NCBI RefSeq assembly: GCF_003674065.1
Contig: NZ_RDBE01000007.1
Span: forward strand, 62,001 to 126,000
Direction: 5' to 3'
DNA from: Nocardioides mangrovicus
GTDB lineage: Bacteria > Actinomycetota > Actinomycetes > Propionibacteriales > Nocardioidaceae
Length of the DNA: 64,000 bases
Below are positions 9,099 to 18,792 of this stretch, piece after piece (position 1 is the stretch's first letter; each line of letters begins with the position of its first letter). The translations under genes were made by a program, and so were the position numbers. The notes below the pieces were generated by a model. The model did not search any database. It was given only the letters and a program-made list of their open reading frames with translations, and had not been told where the DNA came from.

Positions 9099-10781
9099 AT
9101 GGCTCACACCTCGCTCTCCGGCACCCCCGTCGTCCCCGGACTGGCCCTCGGTCCGGTCCTGCGGGCGCGTACGGAGGTCGACCCGGACGCGATCGCGGCC
9201 TACGAAGGACCCGACTCCGCCGAGGACGCGCTGGCCGCCTTCGACGAGGCGGTGACCGCGGTGGCCGAGGGGTTCGGCGCCCGGGCCGGCAAGGCGTCGG
9301 GAGCCGCGGCGGAGGTGCTGACCGCCAGCGCCGGCCTGGCCCGCGACAAGGGGCTGCGCTCGACCGTCCGGAAGAACCTCAACGGCGGCGAGCCGCTGCT
9401 CAAGGCGGTCAACGAGTCGGTCGAGTTCTTCGCCGGGCTGTTCGCCCAGCAGGGCGGGCTGATGGCCGAGCGCGTCACCGACCTGCGCGACATCAACAAG
9501 CGGCTGGTCGCCCACCTGGTCGGCGAGCCCGAGCCGGGCGTCCCGACGCCCGAGGTGGCGTCGGTGCTGGTGGCCGAGGACCTCGCACCGTCCGACACCG
9601 CCGGCCTCGATCCCGAGCTGGTCGTCGCCCTGGTCACCGAGAAGGGAGGCTCCACCAGCCACACCGCGATCATCGCCCGGCAGCTGGGGATCCCGTGCCT
9701 GGTCGGCGTGAGCGACGCGCTCTCGGTGGCGCCGGGCACCCGCGTGCTGGTCGACGGCACCGCCGGCACGATGGAGATCGAGCCCGACGAGTCCGACGCC
9801 GAGGCGCGCGTGGCCCGCGACGCCGAGGAGCGGGAGGCGCTGGCCCGCTGGACCGGTCCGGCCGCCACCGCCGACGGCGTGCCGGTCAAGCTGCTCGCCA
9901 ACGTGGCCGACGCCGAGTCCGCGCGCAAGGCCGCCGAGGCACCGGTCGAGGGCGTGGGGCTGTTCCGTACCGAGCTGAGCTTCCTCTCGACCAAGGACGA
10001 GCCGACCGCGGAGCAGCAGGCCGACGTCTACGCCGGGGTGCTGACGCCGTTCGCCGCGGCGTCGGGTGACGAGGGCCGCTACGTCGTCGTGCGCACCCTC
10101 GACGCCGGCTCCGACAAGCCCATCGCCTACGCCACCAAGGACCACGAGGAGAACCCCGCGCTCGGCGTACGCGGGCTGCGCCTGTCCTTCGACAACCCCG
10201 GCCTGCTGGACCGTCAGCTCGACGGCATCCAGCAGGCCGCCTCGGCCACCGGCGTCGAGACCTGGGTGATGGCGCCGATGGTGGCCACCGTCGCCGAGGC
10301 GCAGGCCTTCGCCGAGCAGGTCCGCGAGCGCGGCCTCAAGCCGGGCGTCATGGTGGAGATCCCCAGCGCCGCGATCTTGGCCCACCAGCTGCTCGAGGTC
10401 GTCGACTTCCTCTCCATCGGCACCAACGACCTCACCCAGTACACGATGGCCGCCGACCGGATGGCCACCGACCTGACCCACCTCACCGACGCCTGGCAGC
10501 CCGCCGTCCTGCATTTGATCGCCATCACCGCCGAGGCCGGCAAGCAGGCCGGCAAGCCCGTCGGCGTGTGCGGCGAGGCCGCCGCCGACCCGCTGCTCGC
10601 GCCCGCCCTGGTGGGCATGGGGATCACCTCGCTGTCGATGGCCACCGCCGCCGTCCGCCCGGTCGGTGCGCGGCTGGGTCAGGTCACCATGGACGCCTGC
10701 GAGGACGCCGCCGAGGCCGCGCTCGCCGCCCCCGACCCCACCTCCGCCCGCGAGGCGGTGCGCAAGGTGCTGGGGCTCTAG
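9099..10781 (+). CDS. ptsI: PTS enzyme I (phosphoenolpyruvate-protein phosphotransferase)
   Basis: The product is 560 residues and starts the PTS cascade by transferring phosphate from phosphoenolpyruvate to HPr. The phosphorylated histidine is His188 in GGSTSHTAIIARQLG. The C-terminal PEP-binding barrel carries the arginine motif GLFRTELSFL and the SIGTNDLTQYTMAADR motif near residue 450. It is divergent from the fru operon, with the shared regulatory gap described above, which suggests joint control. It converges with the flavin reductase gene 16 bp downstream; no clear terminator lies between them. Confidence 0.96.
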   Translation: MAHTSLSGTPVVPGLALGPVLRARTEVDPDAIAAYEGPDSAEDALAAFDEAVTAVAEGFGARAGKASGAAAEVLTASAGLARDKGLRSTVRKNLNGGEPLLKAVNESVEFFAGLFAQQGGLMAERVTDLRDINKRLVAHLVGEPEPGVPTPEVASVLVAEDLAPSDTAGLDPELVVALVTEKGGSTSHTAIIARQLGIPCLVGVSDALSVAPGTRVLVDGTAGTMEIEPDESDAEARVARDAEEREALARWTGPAATADGVPVKLLANVADAESARKAAEAPVEGVGLFRTELSFLSTKDEPTAEQQADVYAGVLTPFAAASGDEGRYVVVRTLDAGSDKPIAYATKDHEENPALGVRGLRLSFDNPGLLDRQLDGIQQAASATGVETWVMAPMVATVAEAQAFAEQVRERGLKPGVMVEIPSAAILAHQLLEVVDFLSIGTNDLTQYTMAADRMATDLTHLTDAWQPAVLHLIAITAEAGKQAGKPVGVCGEAAADPLLAPALVGMGITSLSMATAAVRPVGARLGQVTMDACEDAAEAALAAPDPTSAREAVRKVLGL

Positions 10782-10797
10782 CGCCTTCGAGATCGGC

Positions 10798-11295
10798 TCA
10801 GACGTAGCGACCGCGCAGGTGTCCCAGCGCCTCGCCCTCACCCAGCTCGACCTGCTCGACGACGGCGGTGACCAGCAGCGGCCAGCCGACCTGCCGCGGC
10901 TCCTCGTGGCGCCGTGCGCCGAGCCAGCCGGCGGCGCCGTCGAGGGTCGGTCCCCACTCCGACTCGCGCCAGGTTCCCTGCCGGAACGGGCCGCCGGGGG
11001 AGGGGGCGGTGCCGGCGAAGGCGTCGGCCAGGTACGCGTGCGCCGGCGCGAGCAGGTTGACCACGAAGGTCTCGGGGAGGTCGTCGGCGAAGGTCGAGTC
11101 CTCATCGACCAGGCCCAGCACCCGGGCAGGGTCGCCGTCGGCGACGAGCACCGAGGAGACGGTCAACCCGACCCGGGCGACCCCGGTGCCGGCGGTCCAC
11201 ACGGTCACCGGCGACGGCATCCGTCCCCGGAAGCGGCGCAACGGGTCGCGGTCGCCGCGCTCGGGCAGGAACGGGTGCTCGTCGTGGATGGTCAC
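10798..11295 (-). CDS. Flavin reductase family protein
   Basis: A 165-residue single-domain protein resembling the flavin-reductase (FMN-binding split barrel) family: the motif FRGRMPSPVTVWTAG..RVGLTVSSVLVADGDPARVLGLV matches the family's substrate- and flavin-binding strand region, and FVVNLLAPAHAYLADAFAG matches the following helix. Such proteins reduce FMN or FAD with NAD(P)H, often for a partner monooxygenase, but no monooxygenase is nearby. The GTG at 11295 was chosen because the domain begins there; the frame extends 42 codons further but that part looks non-coding. It may be the distal gene of the export operon (132-bp gap) or independent. Confidence 0.78.
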   Translation of the reverse strand: MTIHDEHPFLPERGDRDPLRRFRGRMPSPVTVWTAGTGVARVGLTVSSVLVADGDPARVLGLVDEDSTFADDLPETFVVNLLAPAHAYLADAFAGTAPSPGGPFRQGTWRESEWGPTLDGAAGWLGARRHEEPRQVGWPLLVTAVVEQVELGEGEALGHLRGRYV

Positions 11296-11427
11296 GACTC
11301 CTAGCCTGACGCAGCTGAAGCCGGGCCGGCCCCGGTCGTTCCCCCACGACCGGAGCCGGAGCCCGCGCGGGTGCGCGACCCCTCCCACGGGCGGCGCGCA
11401 CGCCGACACGAGCGCAGACACGGACGC

Positions 11428-13161
11428 CTAGCGCCCCCCGCCACTCGGCGGTCCGCCCGAGCCGCCACCCATGCCGCCGCCGCTCATCCCGCCACCGGGT
11501 CCGCCGCCCATCCCGCTGCGGGTGTTGACCGACGTACTGGCGCCCGTGATGGACGCCGAGAGGTCGGCCAGCACGACCCGGTCGCCGCTGGTGATCCCGC
11601 TCTTGACCTGGGTCCGCTTGGAGCCGACGGCCCCCAGCGTGACCTGCTTCGTCGAGATCGTGCCGTCGGCGGCGTAGACCTGCACCGTCGAGCGGGTGCC
11701 CGAGGTGCTGACAGCCGAGGACGGCACCGTGATCACGTTGCTGGCGGTGCTCGTGACGATCTGCAGCACCACCGAGGAACCGGAGGCGAGCATGCTCGAG
11801 GGCTTCTCGACCTGCACGGTCACCGGGTAGGCGACGGAGTCGGAGTCGGAGTCGGCCGTGACGCCGATCGCGCTCACCTCGCCGGTGCTCGAGGTCGACG
11901 ACCCGGGCGTGGAGACGATGACCTTCTGGCCGACCGTGATGTCGCGGATCTTCGACTCGCTCACCGTCGTGTCGATCAGCAGCGACGATCCGCTGGTGAT
12001 GACGGTGGCGGTGTCGCCGGAGGACACCGCGTCGCCCTTGGTCAGGTCCAGCGAGGCGATCTTCCCGGCCATCGGCGCGGTCACCGTGGTGGCGCTCAGC
12101 GAACGCTCGGCCTCGATCAGGGAGGCCTTCGCGGTGTCGATCGCCGCCTGGTCCTTGGCCAGCGTGGCGGCCGTGACCGTCTGCGTCTGGCCCCCCGAGG
12201 TGCTGCTGCTCGACGAGCTGTCGTCGGTGCTGGCCGTCGTGCTGGCCGTCGTGCTGGCCGTCGTGGTGCGGTAGGCGGTCAGCGACGCGGTCGTCTTCGA
12301 GGAGCTGCTGCTGGTCGAGGTGGCCTGCTGCAGTGCCGTGACCGCGTTGGTCAGCGTGGTGCTGAGGGCGTCGAGGGCCTCGGAGAGCGACTGCTCGGCG
12401 CTCTTCACGGCCTGCTGCTTGGTCTGCACGGTGTTCAGCGCGTCCTGGCAGGCCTGGCTGACTCCGGTCGAGCCGAACCCCGTGCCAGTGCCGGTGCCGG
12501 TGCCGGTGCCGGTGCCGGTGCCGGTGCCCGTCCCGCTGCCGCTGTTGCTGGAGCTCGAGCACGCCTGGGTCTGAGCGGTGAGCGCGTCGGCCGCGTCGGC
12601 CAGCGCCTGCGTGACGGCAGACTGCGCCGACGTCACCGCCTGCTGCTGGCTGCTGAGCTGGGCGAGCGCGGCGGTGACGGCCTGCGTGTTGGCGCCGGTC
12701 CCACTGCCGGTACCTGAGTTCGTCTTTGGCTTGGTGGTGGTCTTCGGCTTGGTGGTGGTCGAGGTCGAGGAGCTGACGGTGTCGTCCTGGGCTTCCTCGT
12801 CGGAGACCAGCTGCGCCTTCGCCTTGGCCAGCGTGGCCTCGGCGGAGGCGACGTCGGCCTGGGCATCCGTCGCGTCGAGCGTGGCGATCACCTGGCCGCG
12901 CTTGACGTGCTGGCCCAGCGTCACCTTGACCGTGGCCAGGGTGCCGCCGGTGCCGAACGTGACGTCGGCCCGGTGCTTGGTGTCGACGGTGCCGGCGCTG
13001 GTCAGCGTCTCCTCGACGTCGCCGCGGGTGGCGGTGGCCAGCCGGTAGGAGGTGTCGGAGTCGTCGCGGGTCTGGGCGTACGCGGTGGCGCCGCCGCCGA
13101 CGAGCACGACCACGGCGACGCCCGCCACGATCACCCGGCGCCCGGGGATGCGTGCCCTCAT
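11428..13161 (-). CDS. MacA/HlyD-like adaptor protein with Ser/Thr/Gly-rich hairpin (adaptor B)
   Basis: The product is 577 residues. An N-terminal membrane anchor (VIVAGVAVVVLVGGGATAYA) is followed by a lipoyl/barrel-sandwich half (VKVTLGQHVKRGQVIATLDA), a very long alpha-hairpin region (about 90-330), the second sandwich half (ATTVTAPMAGKIASLDL), a beta-barrel and a Gly/Met/Pro-rich tail. Adaptors of this type couple MacB-like ABC permeases to their substrate path. The hairpin is unusual: it is full of Ser and Thr, contains three 12-nt repeats (TTAS) and a Cys-bounded Gly-Thr repeat loop. Its ATG overlaps the lipoprotein stop by 4 bp; it is the last gene of the five-gene export operon. Confidence 0.85.
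   Translation of the reverse strand: MRARIPGRRVIVAGVAVVVLVGGGATAYAQTRDDSDTSYRLATATRGDVEETLTSAGTVDTKHRADVTFGTGGTLATVKVTLGQHVKRGQVIATLDATDAQADVASAEATLAKAKAQLVSDEEAQDDTVSSSTSTTTKPKTTTKPKTNSGTGSGTGANTQAVTAALAQLSSQQQAVTSAQSAVTQALADAADALTAQTQACSSSSNSGSGTGTGTGTGTGTGTGTGTGFGSTGVSQACQDALNTVQTKQQAVKSAEQSLSEALDALSTTLTNAVTALQQATSTSSSSSKTTASLTAYRTTTASTTASTTASTDDSSSSSSTSGGQTQTVTAATLAKDQAAIDTAKASLIEAERSLSATTVTAPMAGKIASLDLTKGDAVSSGDTATVITSGSSLLIDTTVSESKIRDITVGQKVIVSTPGSSTSSTGEVSAIGVTADSDSDSVAYPVTVQVEKPSSMLASGSSVVLQIVTSTASNVITVPSSAVSTSGTRSTVQVYAADGTISTKQVTLGAVGSKRTQVKSGITSGDRVVLADLSASITGASTSVNTRSGMGGGPGGGMSGGGMGGGSGGPPSGGGR
12227..12262 (+). repeat. Three tandem 12-nt repeats inside adaptor B
   Basis: GTGCTGGCCGTC is repeated exactly three times. 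On the coding (minus) strand it gives repeats of Thr-Ala-Ser-Thr in the hairpin region. Length changes by slippage would stay in frame. Confidence 0.85.
12482..12529 (+). repeat. Hexanucleotide tandem repeat (8 units) inside adaptor B
   Basis: Eight consecutive 6-nt units: one GTGCCA, six GTGCCG and one GTGCCC. On the coding strand they give Gly-Thr dipeptides lying between two cysteines of the adaptor hairpin. The unit is a multiple of three, so copy-number change would alter loop length without a frameshift. Confidence 0.9.
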
Positions 13162-14072
13162 GCCGCGCCCGCGGAGCTGCCGCCACCCGGCATCATGGCG
13201 CCACCGAAGCCGCCGGTGCAGCGGCCGCCGGTCTTGTCGGAGATGGTGATCGAGGTGGCGGTGAGGTTGCCGCTGCTGTCGTCACTGCCCTGAGCGCTGA
13301 CGCACTTGCCGACCTTGACCGCCGCCGAGGTGGCGGTGGCGGTCTTGGTGATCGTGGTGCTCGACCCGGTGGTGACGCTGACGTTGCTCGTCGTCGACGA
13401 GCCGAACCCGGTGGCCGCGACGGTCAGCGTGGTGCCCTTCTTGGCGGTCACCTTGCCGAACACCATCTGACCCATCTGGCCGCCGCCGCGCGGGCTTCCG
13501 GAGGCGCCGCCCGAGGGCATCCCCGACGGGGCGCCGGAGGGGGCGCCGGACGGACGGGAGCCGCCCTGGCCGCCCTGGCCGCCCTGACCACCCTGGCCAC
13601 CGCGACCGCTCATCGTGCACGAGCCGTTGCTGGCGGTGGTGAGGCGGATCGTGCCGGCGGCCAGCGTCGAGGGCACCGCGGTGGCGCCGGAGCTGCTGGC
13701 GGTGGAGCTGGTGACCGCGACGCAGGAGCCGACCGTGACGTCGGCCAGCGCGCCGGTGACCTGCTGGCTGAAGGTGGTCTTCGCGTTCCAGGTGACGGCG
13801 GTCTGGCCCGAGGCCTGGCCGCCCTGTCCCTGCGACTGCACCTGGGCGGTGCTGCCACTGACGTCGACCACCTCGCCGTTGGCGCCGGGCCGCTGGTTGC
13901 CGCCCGAGCCGCCCGAGCCGCCTGAACCGCTCTGTCCCTGGGAGGACGAGGCGCTGGACTGGCTGCCGGAGGACCCGGACGAGGAGGAGGAGCTGCCCGC
14001 TCCGCAGGCGGAGACGCTGAGGACGACGGCGGCCAGGGCGGCGCCGATCTTGAGGGAGTGCTGCAGGTACAT
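13158..14072 (-). CDS. Lipoprotein with two DUF5666-like repeats, part of the export operon
   Basis: A 304-residue exported protein. The signal peptide ends in the lipobox LSVSAC, so it should be lipidated and sit on the outer face of the membrane. After a Ser/Gly-rich linker come two similar beta-rich segments (NGEVVDVSGSTAQVQ...VGSCVAV and GKVTAKKGTTLTVAA...VGKCVSA), each ending in a conserved Val-Gly-x-Cys. They resemble DUF5666-type domains and are separated by a Gly-Gln and Pro-Ser-Gly repeat region. It lies between the permease gene (15 bp) and adaptor B (4-bp overlap), which implies a role with the transporter; what it binds is unknown. Confidence 0.8.
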   Translation of the reverse strand: MYLQHSLKIGAALAAVVLSVSACGAGSSSSSSGSSGSQSSASSSQGQSGSGGSGGSGGNQRPGANGEVVDVSGSTAQVQSQGQGGQASGQTAVTWNAKTTFSQQVTGALADVTVGSCVAVTSSTASSSGATAVPSTLAAGTIRLTTASNGSCTMSGRGGQGGQGGQGGQGGSRPSGAPSGAPSGMPSGGASGSPRGGGQMGQMVFGKVTAKKGTTLTVAATGFGSSTTSNVSVTTGSSTTITKTATATSAAVKVGKCVSAQGSDDSSGNLTATSITISDKTGGRCTGGFGGAMMPGGGSSAGAA

Positions 14073-14087
14073 CGGGTGGTGCTCCTT

Positions 14088-15355
14088 CTACTCGCTGCGC
14101 AGGGCTTGGATCGGGGTGAGGGCGGCGGCGCGGCTCGCGGGGTAGACCCCGAAGCCGACGCCGAGCCCCAGGGCGACACCGACGGCGGCGCCGAGGGCGA
14201 CGGGGGAGACCGTCACGGACTGGGAGATCAGGCTGGGCAGGGCCATCGCGATGCCGACGCCCAACGCGGCGCCGATCATGCCGCCGAGCAGGCCGAGGAT
14301 GGAGGCCTCGAGCAGGAACTGGCGCCGGATGGCCGACGGCGTGGCACCCAGCGCCTTGCGGAGCCCGATCTCCTTGATGCGCTCGGTGACCGAGACCAGC
14401 ATGATGTTCATGACGCCGATCCCGCCCACCAGCAGCGAGATCGCGGCCACGCCGGCCAGCAGCACCGTCAACGTCTTGTTGGTCGAGTTCGCCGCCGAGA
14501 GCAGGGAGTCCTGCGTGGCGATCTGGAAGTCCGCGTCGGAGCTGCTGGTGATCGAGTGCAGGTTCAGCAGCAGGCTGTCGATCTCCTGGTAGGCCGCCGA
14601 GAGTGTCGCCGAGGACTTCGCCTCGACGTACACGGTGCTCAGTGCGGTCGAGGTGGTGCCGGAGATCCGCTGCTCGGTGGTGATCGGCACGACCGCCTGG
14701 TCGTCGTCGCTGCTGCCCGTGGACGAGGAGGAGGACGACGACCCGGTCAGCGACGAGGTCGAGCTGGTGCCGGAGGACTTCAGCACGCCGATGACGGTGA
14801 GCTGCTGACCGTCGACGGTCACGGTCTGGCCCACGGGGCTCTGCCCGCTGAACAGCTCGCTGACCGTGTCGGAGCCGAGCACGGTGACGTTGGCGCCGCT
14901 GGCCACCTCGGCGGCGGTGAAGAACCGACCCGCCGAGAGCGTCCGGTTGCGCACCTGCTGCCAGGCCGAGGTCGTGCCGACCAGCTGCGAGGTCCAGTTG
15001 GTGCTCCCGTTGACCAGGGACACCGAGGTGCTCGCCACCGGTGCCACCCGCTTGACGTCGGGCACCACCGAGGAGTCGGCGATGGAGTCGGCGTCGCTGA
15101 GCGTCAGTGTCGTGGAGGAGCCGAAGCCGCCCCGCGTACCGGTGGAGCTGGTCGAGCTGCCGGGGGAGACGATCAGCAGGTTGGATCCGAGCGAGGCGAT
15201 CTCCTTGCGGACGTCGTCCTGGGCGCCCTGGCCCAGGCCGACGGTCACCACGACCGAGGAGATGCCGATGACGATGCCCAGCATGGTCAAGATCGAGCGC
15301 ATGCGGTGGTTGCGGATGGCGTCGAGCGCCGTCCACAGGGTCTCGGTGAAGCCCA

Positions 15356-15356
<1 letters not shown>
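14088..15356 (-). CDS. MacB-like ABC transporter permease (FtsX-type)
   Basis: The product is 422 residues. It has an N-terminal transmembrane helix in a typical MacB start (LWTALDAIRNHRMRSILTML, then GIVIGISSVV). A large extracytoplasmic domain of about 230 residues follows, and then a C-terminal FtsX block of three helices with the hallmark ERIKEIGLRKALGA. MacB-type permeases do not pass substrate through the membrane; they drive extracytoplasmic mechanotransmission. Its ATG overlaps the ATPase stop by one base. The extracytoplasmic domain is Ser/Thr-rich like the other products of this operon. Confidence 0.92.
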
Positions 15357-16059
<703 letters not shown>

Positions 16060-16063
<4 letters not shown>

Positions 16064-17304
16064 TGGCCACCGCCGAAGCCGCCGCCGGAGCCACCGGAGC
16101 CACCGGAGCCACCGCCGAAGCCACCGCCCGAGGGCGGGCTGCCGCCTCCGCCGAAGCCCTCGCCGCCGCCGCTGCTGTTGTTGCCGCGGCTGCCGCCCGA
16201 GCCGCTGGAGGTCGGTGCCCGGAAGCTGGCGACCAGCACCTTGTCGCCGGCGGTCAGGCCCTGGGTGACCACGGTCGAGGTGCCGTAGGTGTCGCCGACG
16301 GTGACGTAGGTCCGGACCTTCTTGCCGCCCTTGACCAGGGTCACGTAGGTCTTGCCGTTCTTGGTCGACAGCGCCTGCGTGGACACGGTCAGCGCGTTGG
16401 TGAGCTGCTTGACGGTGATGCTGACCGTCGCGCTGGAACCGGCGTAGATGCCCTTGGTCGAGCCCGTCACCTTGATGGTGACCGGGAACGACGCGCTGCT
16501 GGAGGTGGTCGACGAGCTGTCGGAGGAGGCGACGACGCCGATGCTGGAGACGACACCGTAGACCGAGCTGGTGCTTCCGGTGGGCGTGATGGTGGCCTGC
16601 TGACCCTTCTTCAGGTCGGCCAGGTCGGTGCTGTCGACGGTGGCGGCGACCTCGTAGGAGCCGGTGGAGATGACGGTGATGCCCGAGGTGGTCGTCGACG
16701 TGGAGCCGGTCGTCGAGGAGCCGGTGGTGGAGCCGGTGGTCGTGGCGCCGCTGCTGCTCGAGCCGGTGGAGTCGTCCACGTCGTAGCCCACCGAGCTGAC
16801 CCGCCCGGAGAACGGTGCGGTCAAGGTGGCGTCGTCCACGTCGTCCTGGGCGCTGGACAGGTCGGACTTGGCCGAGACGATCTGCGCCTTGTCCGAGGCC
16901 AGCTGGGTGTCGTCGGCGTCGTCGTCCACGTCGTCGGAGTACTGCTCCTCGGCCGAGTCGAGCGTCGCCTGGGCGGCGTCGCGGGTGGCCTCGAGCGAGG
17001 AGGCGTCCATCCGGGCGAGCACCTGGCCCTTGGTCACCTTGTCGCCCTCGTCGACCAGCACCGAGGTGACCGTGCCGCCCGAGGGGAAGGTGAGCGTGTC
17101 GGTCTTGGTGGGATTGATGGTGCCGTCGGCGCTGATCGTCTGCTTGACCGTGCTCGACGAGACCGTCTGGGTGATGGTGCGCGTCTGCGCGGCGGCGTCG
17201 TCGGGACGCAGCACGAGCCACCCGCCCGCCCCGGCGACGACGACCAGCGCCACCACCGTCGAGACCAGCCAGTGCCGCCTGAGCGCATGAGCGCCCCGCC
17301 TCAT
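16060..17304 (-). CDS. MacA/HlyD-like adaptor protein (adaptor A)
   Basis: A 414-residue adaptor, first gene of the export operon. The ATG at 17304 puts the membrane anchor (HWLVSTVVALVVVAGAGGWLV) at the N-terminus. A barrel-sandwich half (VLVDEGDKVTKGQVLARMDA), a short alpha-hairpin (about 50 residues, very acidic), the second half (ATLTAPFSGRVSSVGYDVDD), a beta-barrel and a Gly/Phe/Ser-rich tail follow. A frame extension to 17412 adds no domain. Its hairpin is far shorter than that of adaptor B, so the two adaptors are not simple duplicates. The divergent PadR gene across 125 bp probably controls it. Confidence 0.88.
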
Positions 17305-17405
17305 CCTCGTCACGGGGCGAAACCCTGCGGGCCGGCGCTGAGGGAGTCCTTCGGCCCACATGTGAGCAACCTGTGAGAGGTCGCGTGTCGCGTCTAGCAC
17401 TACTA

Positions 17406-17426
17406 CGCACACCGCAGTACTGTGCG
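17406..17426. promoter_or_regulatory. PadR promoter and candidate operator
   Basis: A perfect palindrome CAGTACTG (17415-17422) is nested in a wider dyad CGCAC (17406-17410) / GTGCG (17422-17426). TACTGT (17418-17423) lies 6 bases before the PadR ATG and fits a leaderless -10 box, so the palindrome covers the promoter. This is a likely autoregulatory PadR site. Confidence 0.5.
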
Positions 17427-17429
17427 GAC

Positions 17430-17756
17430 ATGGATACCACCCAGCTCCTCAAGGGAGTGTTGGACGTCGCGGTGCTCGCGGTGGTCGCCGACGACGACGG
17501 CTACGGCTACGACGTGCTGCGGCGGCTGCGCACGCGCGGGCTGGACGACGTCGGCGACGCCTCGGTCTACGGCACGCTGCGGCGGCTCTACGCCGCGGGC
17601 GCGCTGACCTCCTACGTCGTCCCCTCCGACGAGGGCCCGCACCGCAAGTACTACGGCATCACCCCGGTCGGCCGCTCGCAGCTCAAGCAGCAGCGCGAGG
17701 ACTGGGACCGCTTCGCCACGTCCGTCACCACCCTGCTGAACGGAGCCGACCGATGA
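17430..17756 (+). CDS. PadR-family transcriptional regulator
   Basis: A 108-residue PadR regulator with the winged helix pattern TTQLLKGVLDVAVLAVVADD, GYGYDVLRRLR, SVYGTLRRLYAAGAL, then RKYYGITPVGRSQL in the wing and following helix. PadR proteins are dimeric repressors often tied to transporter or stress genes. The start at ATG 17430 follows a leaderless-type promoter; the frame extends to 17373 but lacks reason to start there. Its stop overlaps the HAAS protein start (ATGA). The position opposite the export operon suggests it controls both directions. Confidence 0.93.
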   Translation: MDTTQLLKGVLDVAVLAVVADDDGYGYDVLRRLRTRGLDDVGDASVYGTLRRLYAAGALTSYVVPSDEGPHRKYYGITPVGRSQLKQQREDWDRFATSVTTLLNGADR

Positions 17757-18772
17757 CCGACACCGAGGTGCTCTCGCCCGAGGTCCGCGACTTCGTCGAG
17801 CGGGTCCGTCACCACCTGCGCGACCTCGGCGAGGAGGAGCGCCAAGAGCTCACCGAGGGTCTCGAGGCCGACCTGGCCGAGCTCGTGGCCGAGCGGGGGA
17901 CCGGGGTGCTGGGCGATCCGGCCGACTACGCCGAGGAGCTGCGGACGGCGGCGGGCCTGGGTGGTCGGCGTCGTCGGCGTCGCCCGACGGTCGGTGGCAC
18001 CGATGGTTGGCTCGACGCCGCGCACGCGCGGTGGGACGCCGTCGTCTCGGCCGCGCCGGGGGGCGTGGCCGGGCTGCTGGAGTCGCTGCGTCCGGTGTGG
18101 TGGGTGCTGCGCGCCTGGGTCGCCGCCGAGGTCGTGGACCTGTGGCTGGGCGACTTCCCCTACAGCTGGGTGCCGAGCATGCTCGGCCCGCTGGGCTGGG
18201 CGGCCACCCTGGTCGCCGTCGTGATCAGCGTCCAGCTGGGCCGCGGCGTGCTGCCGCTGGGACCGCTGCGCGGGCTCGCCCGACGGCTCCTGCTCCTCGC
18301 GCTGAACGTGTTCGCCATCGTCATGCTGGTTCCCGCGACGGTGAACCTGCCGACGGGAACCGACGTCCAGGACGCCTATGGGGAGGCCGACGACTACGTC
18401 GTGCCGCATCTGGCCTTCAACGGCAACGGAGTGCAGAACGTGTATCCCTACGACGCCGCCGGGCGGCCGCTGACCGGGGTGCAGCTCGTCGACCAGGACG
18501 GCCGGCGGCTGTCCGTGGTCGGCAACCACTGCCAGACGTTCTGGACCAACGGGAAGAAGGACGTCTACAGCGCGTTCCCGGTGCCTTCGCGTGCTGAGAA
18601 CCCGAACACCGCCCGCTGCACGGGGCCGACGACCGTCGACTTCCCCCTGGCCAGCCTGCCGCCGGTGACCCTGCCGGCGACGGTGGCCGCCGCCGTCGCC
18701 GGGGCGACCCCGAGCGCCGGCCAGAGCGTCGGCCCGAGTGTCGGCCAGAGTGTCGGCCCGGCCGCGCGCTGA
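17753..18772 (+). CDS. HAAS-type membrane protein paired with PadR
   Basis: A 339-residue protein. The N-terminal 75 residues (VLSPEVRDFVERVRHHLRDL, ELTEGLEADLAEL, DPADYAEELR) match the HAAS/DUF1700-like helical domain that commonly follows PadR genes. An arginine-rich linker leads to about three to four hydrophobic segments (residues about 105-200), then an extracytoplasmic C-terminal part with two Cys (VVGNHCQTFW, TARCTG) that could pair. A short QSVGPSVG repeat ends the protein. It is translationally coupled to PadR; such proteins are thought to modulate the regulator or the neighbouring transporter, but no mechanism can be read here. Confidence 0.75.
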   Translation: MTDTEVLSPEVRDFVERVRHHLRDLGEEERQELTEGLEADLAELVAERGTGVLGDPADYAEELRTAAGLGGRRRRRRPTVGGTDGWLDAAHARWDAVVSAAPGGVAGLLESLRPVWWVLRAWVAAEVVDLWLGDFPYSWVPSMLGPLGWAATLVAVVISVQLGRGVLPLGPLRGLARRLLLLALNVFAIVMLVPATVNLPTGTDVQDAYGEADDYVVPHLAFNGNGVQNVYPYDAAGRPLTGVQLVDQDGRRLSVVGNHCQTFWTNGKKDVYSAFPVPSRAENPNTARCTGPTTVDFPLASLPPVTLPATVAAAVAGATPSAGQSVGPSVGQSVGPAAR

Positions 18773-18792
18773 GCCCGCGCGGTGGATCGGTC

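Noticed and set aside
12482-12529. CRISPR-like array
   Set aside because: Short 6-nt units without spacers, in frame within a gene; a simple tandem repeat.
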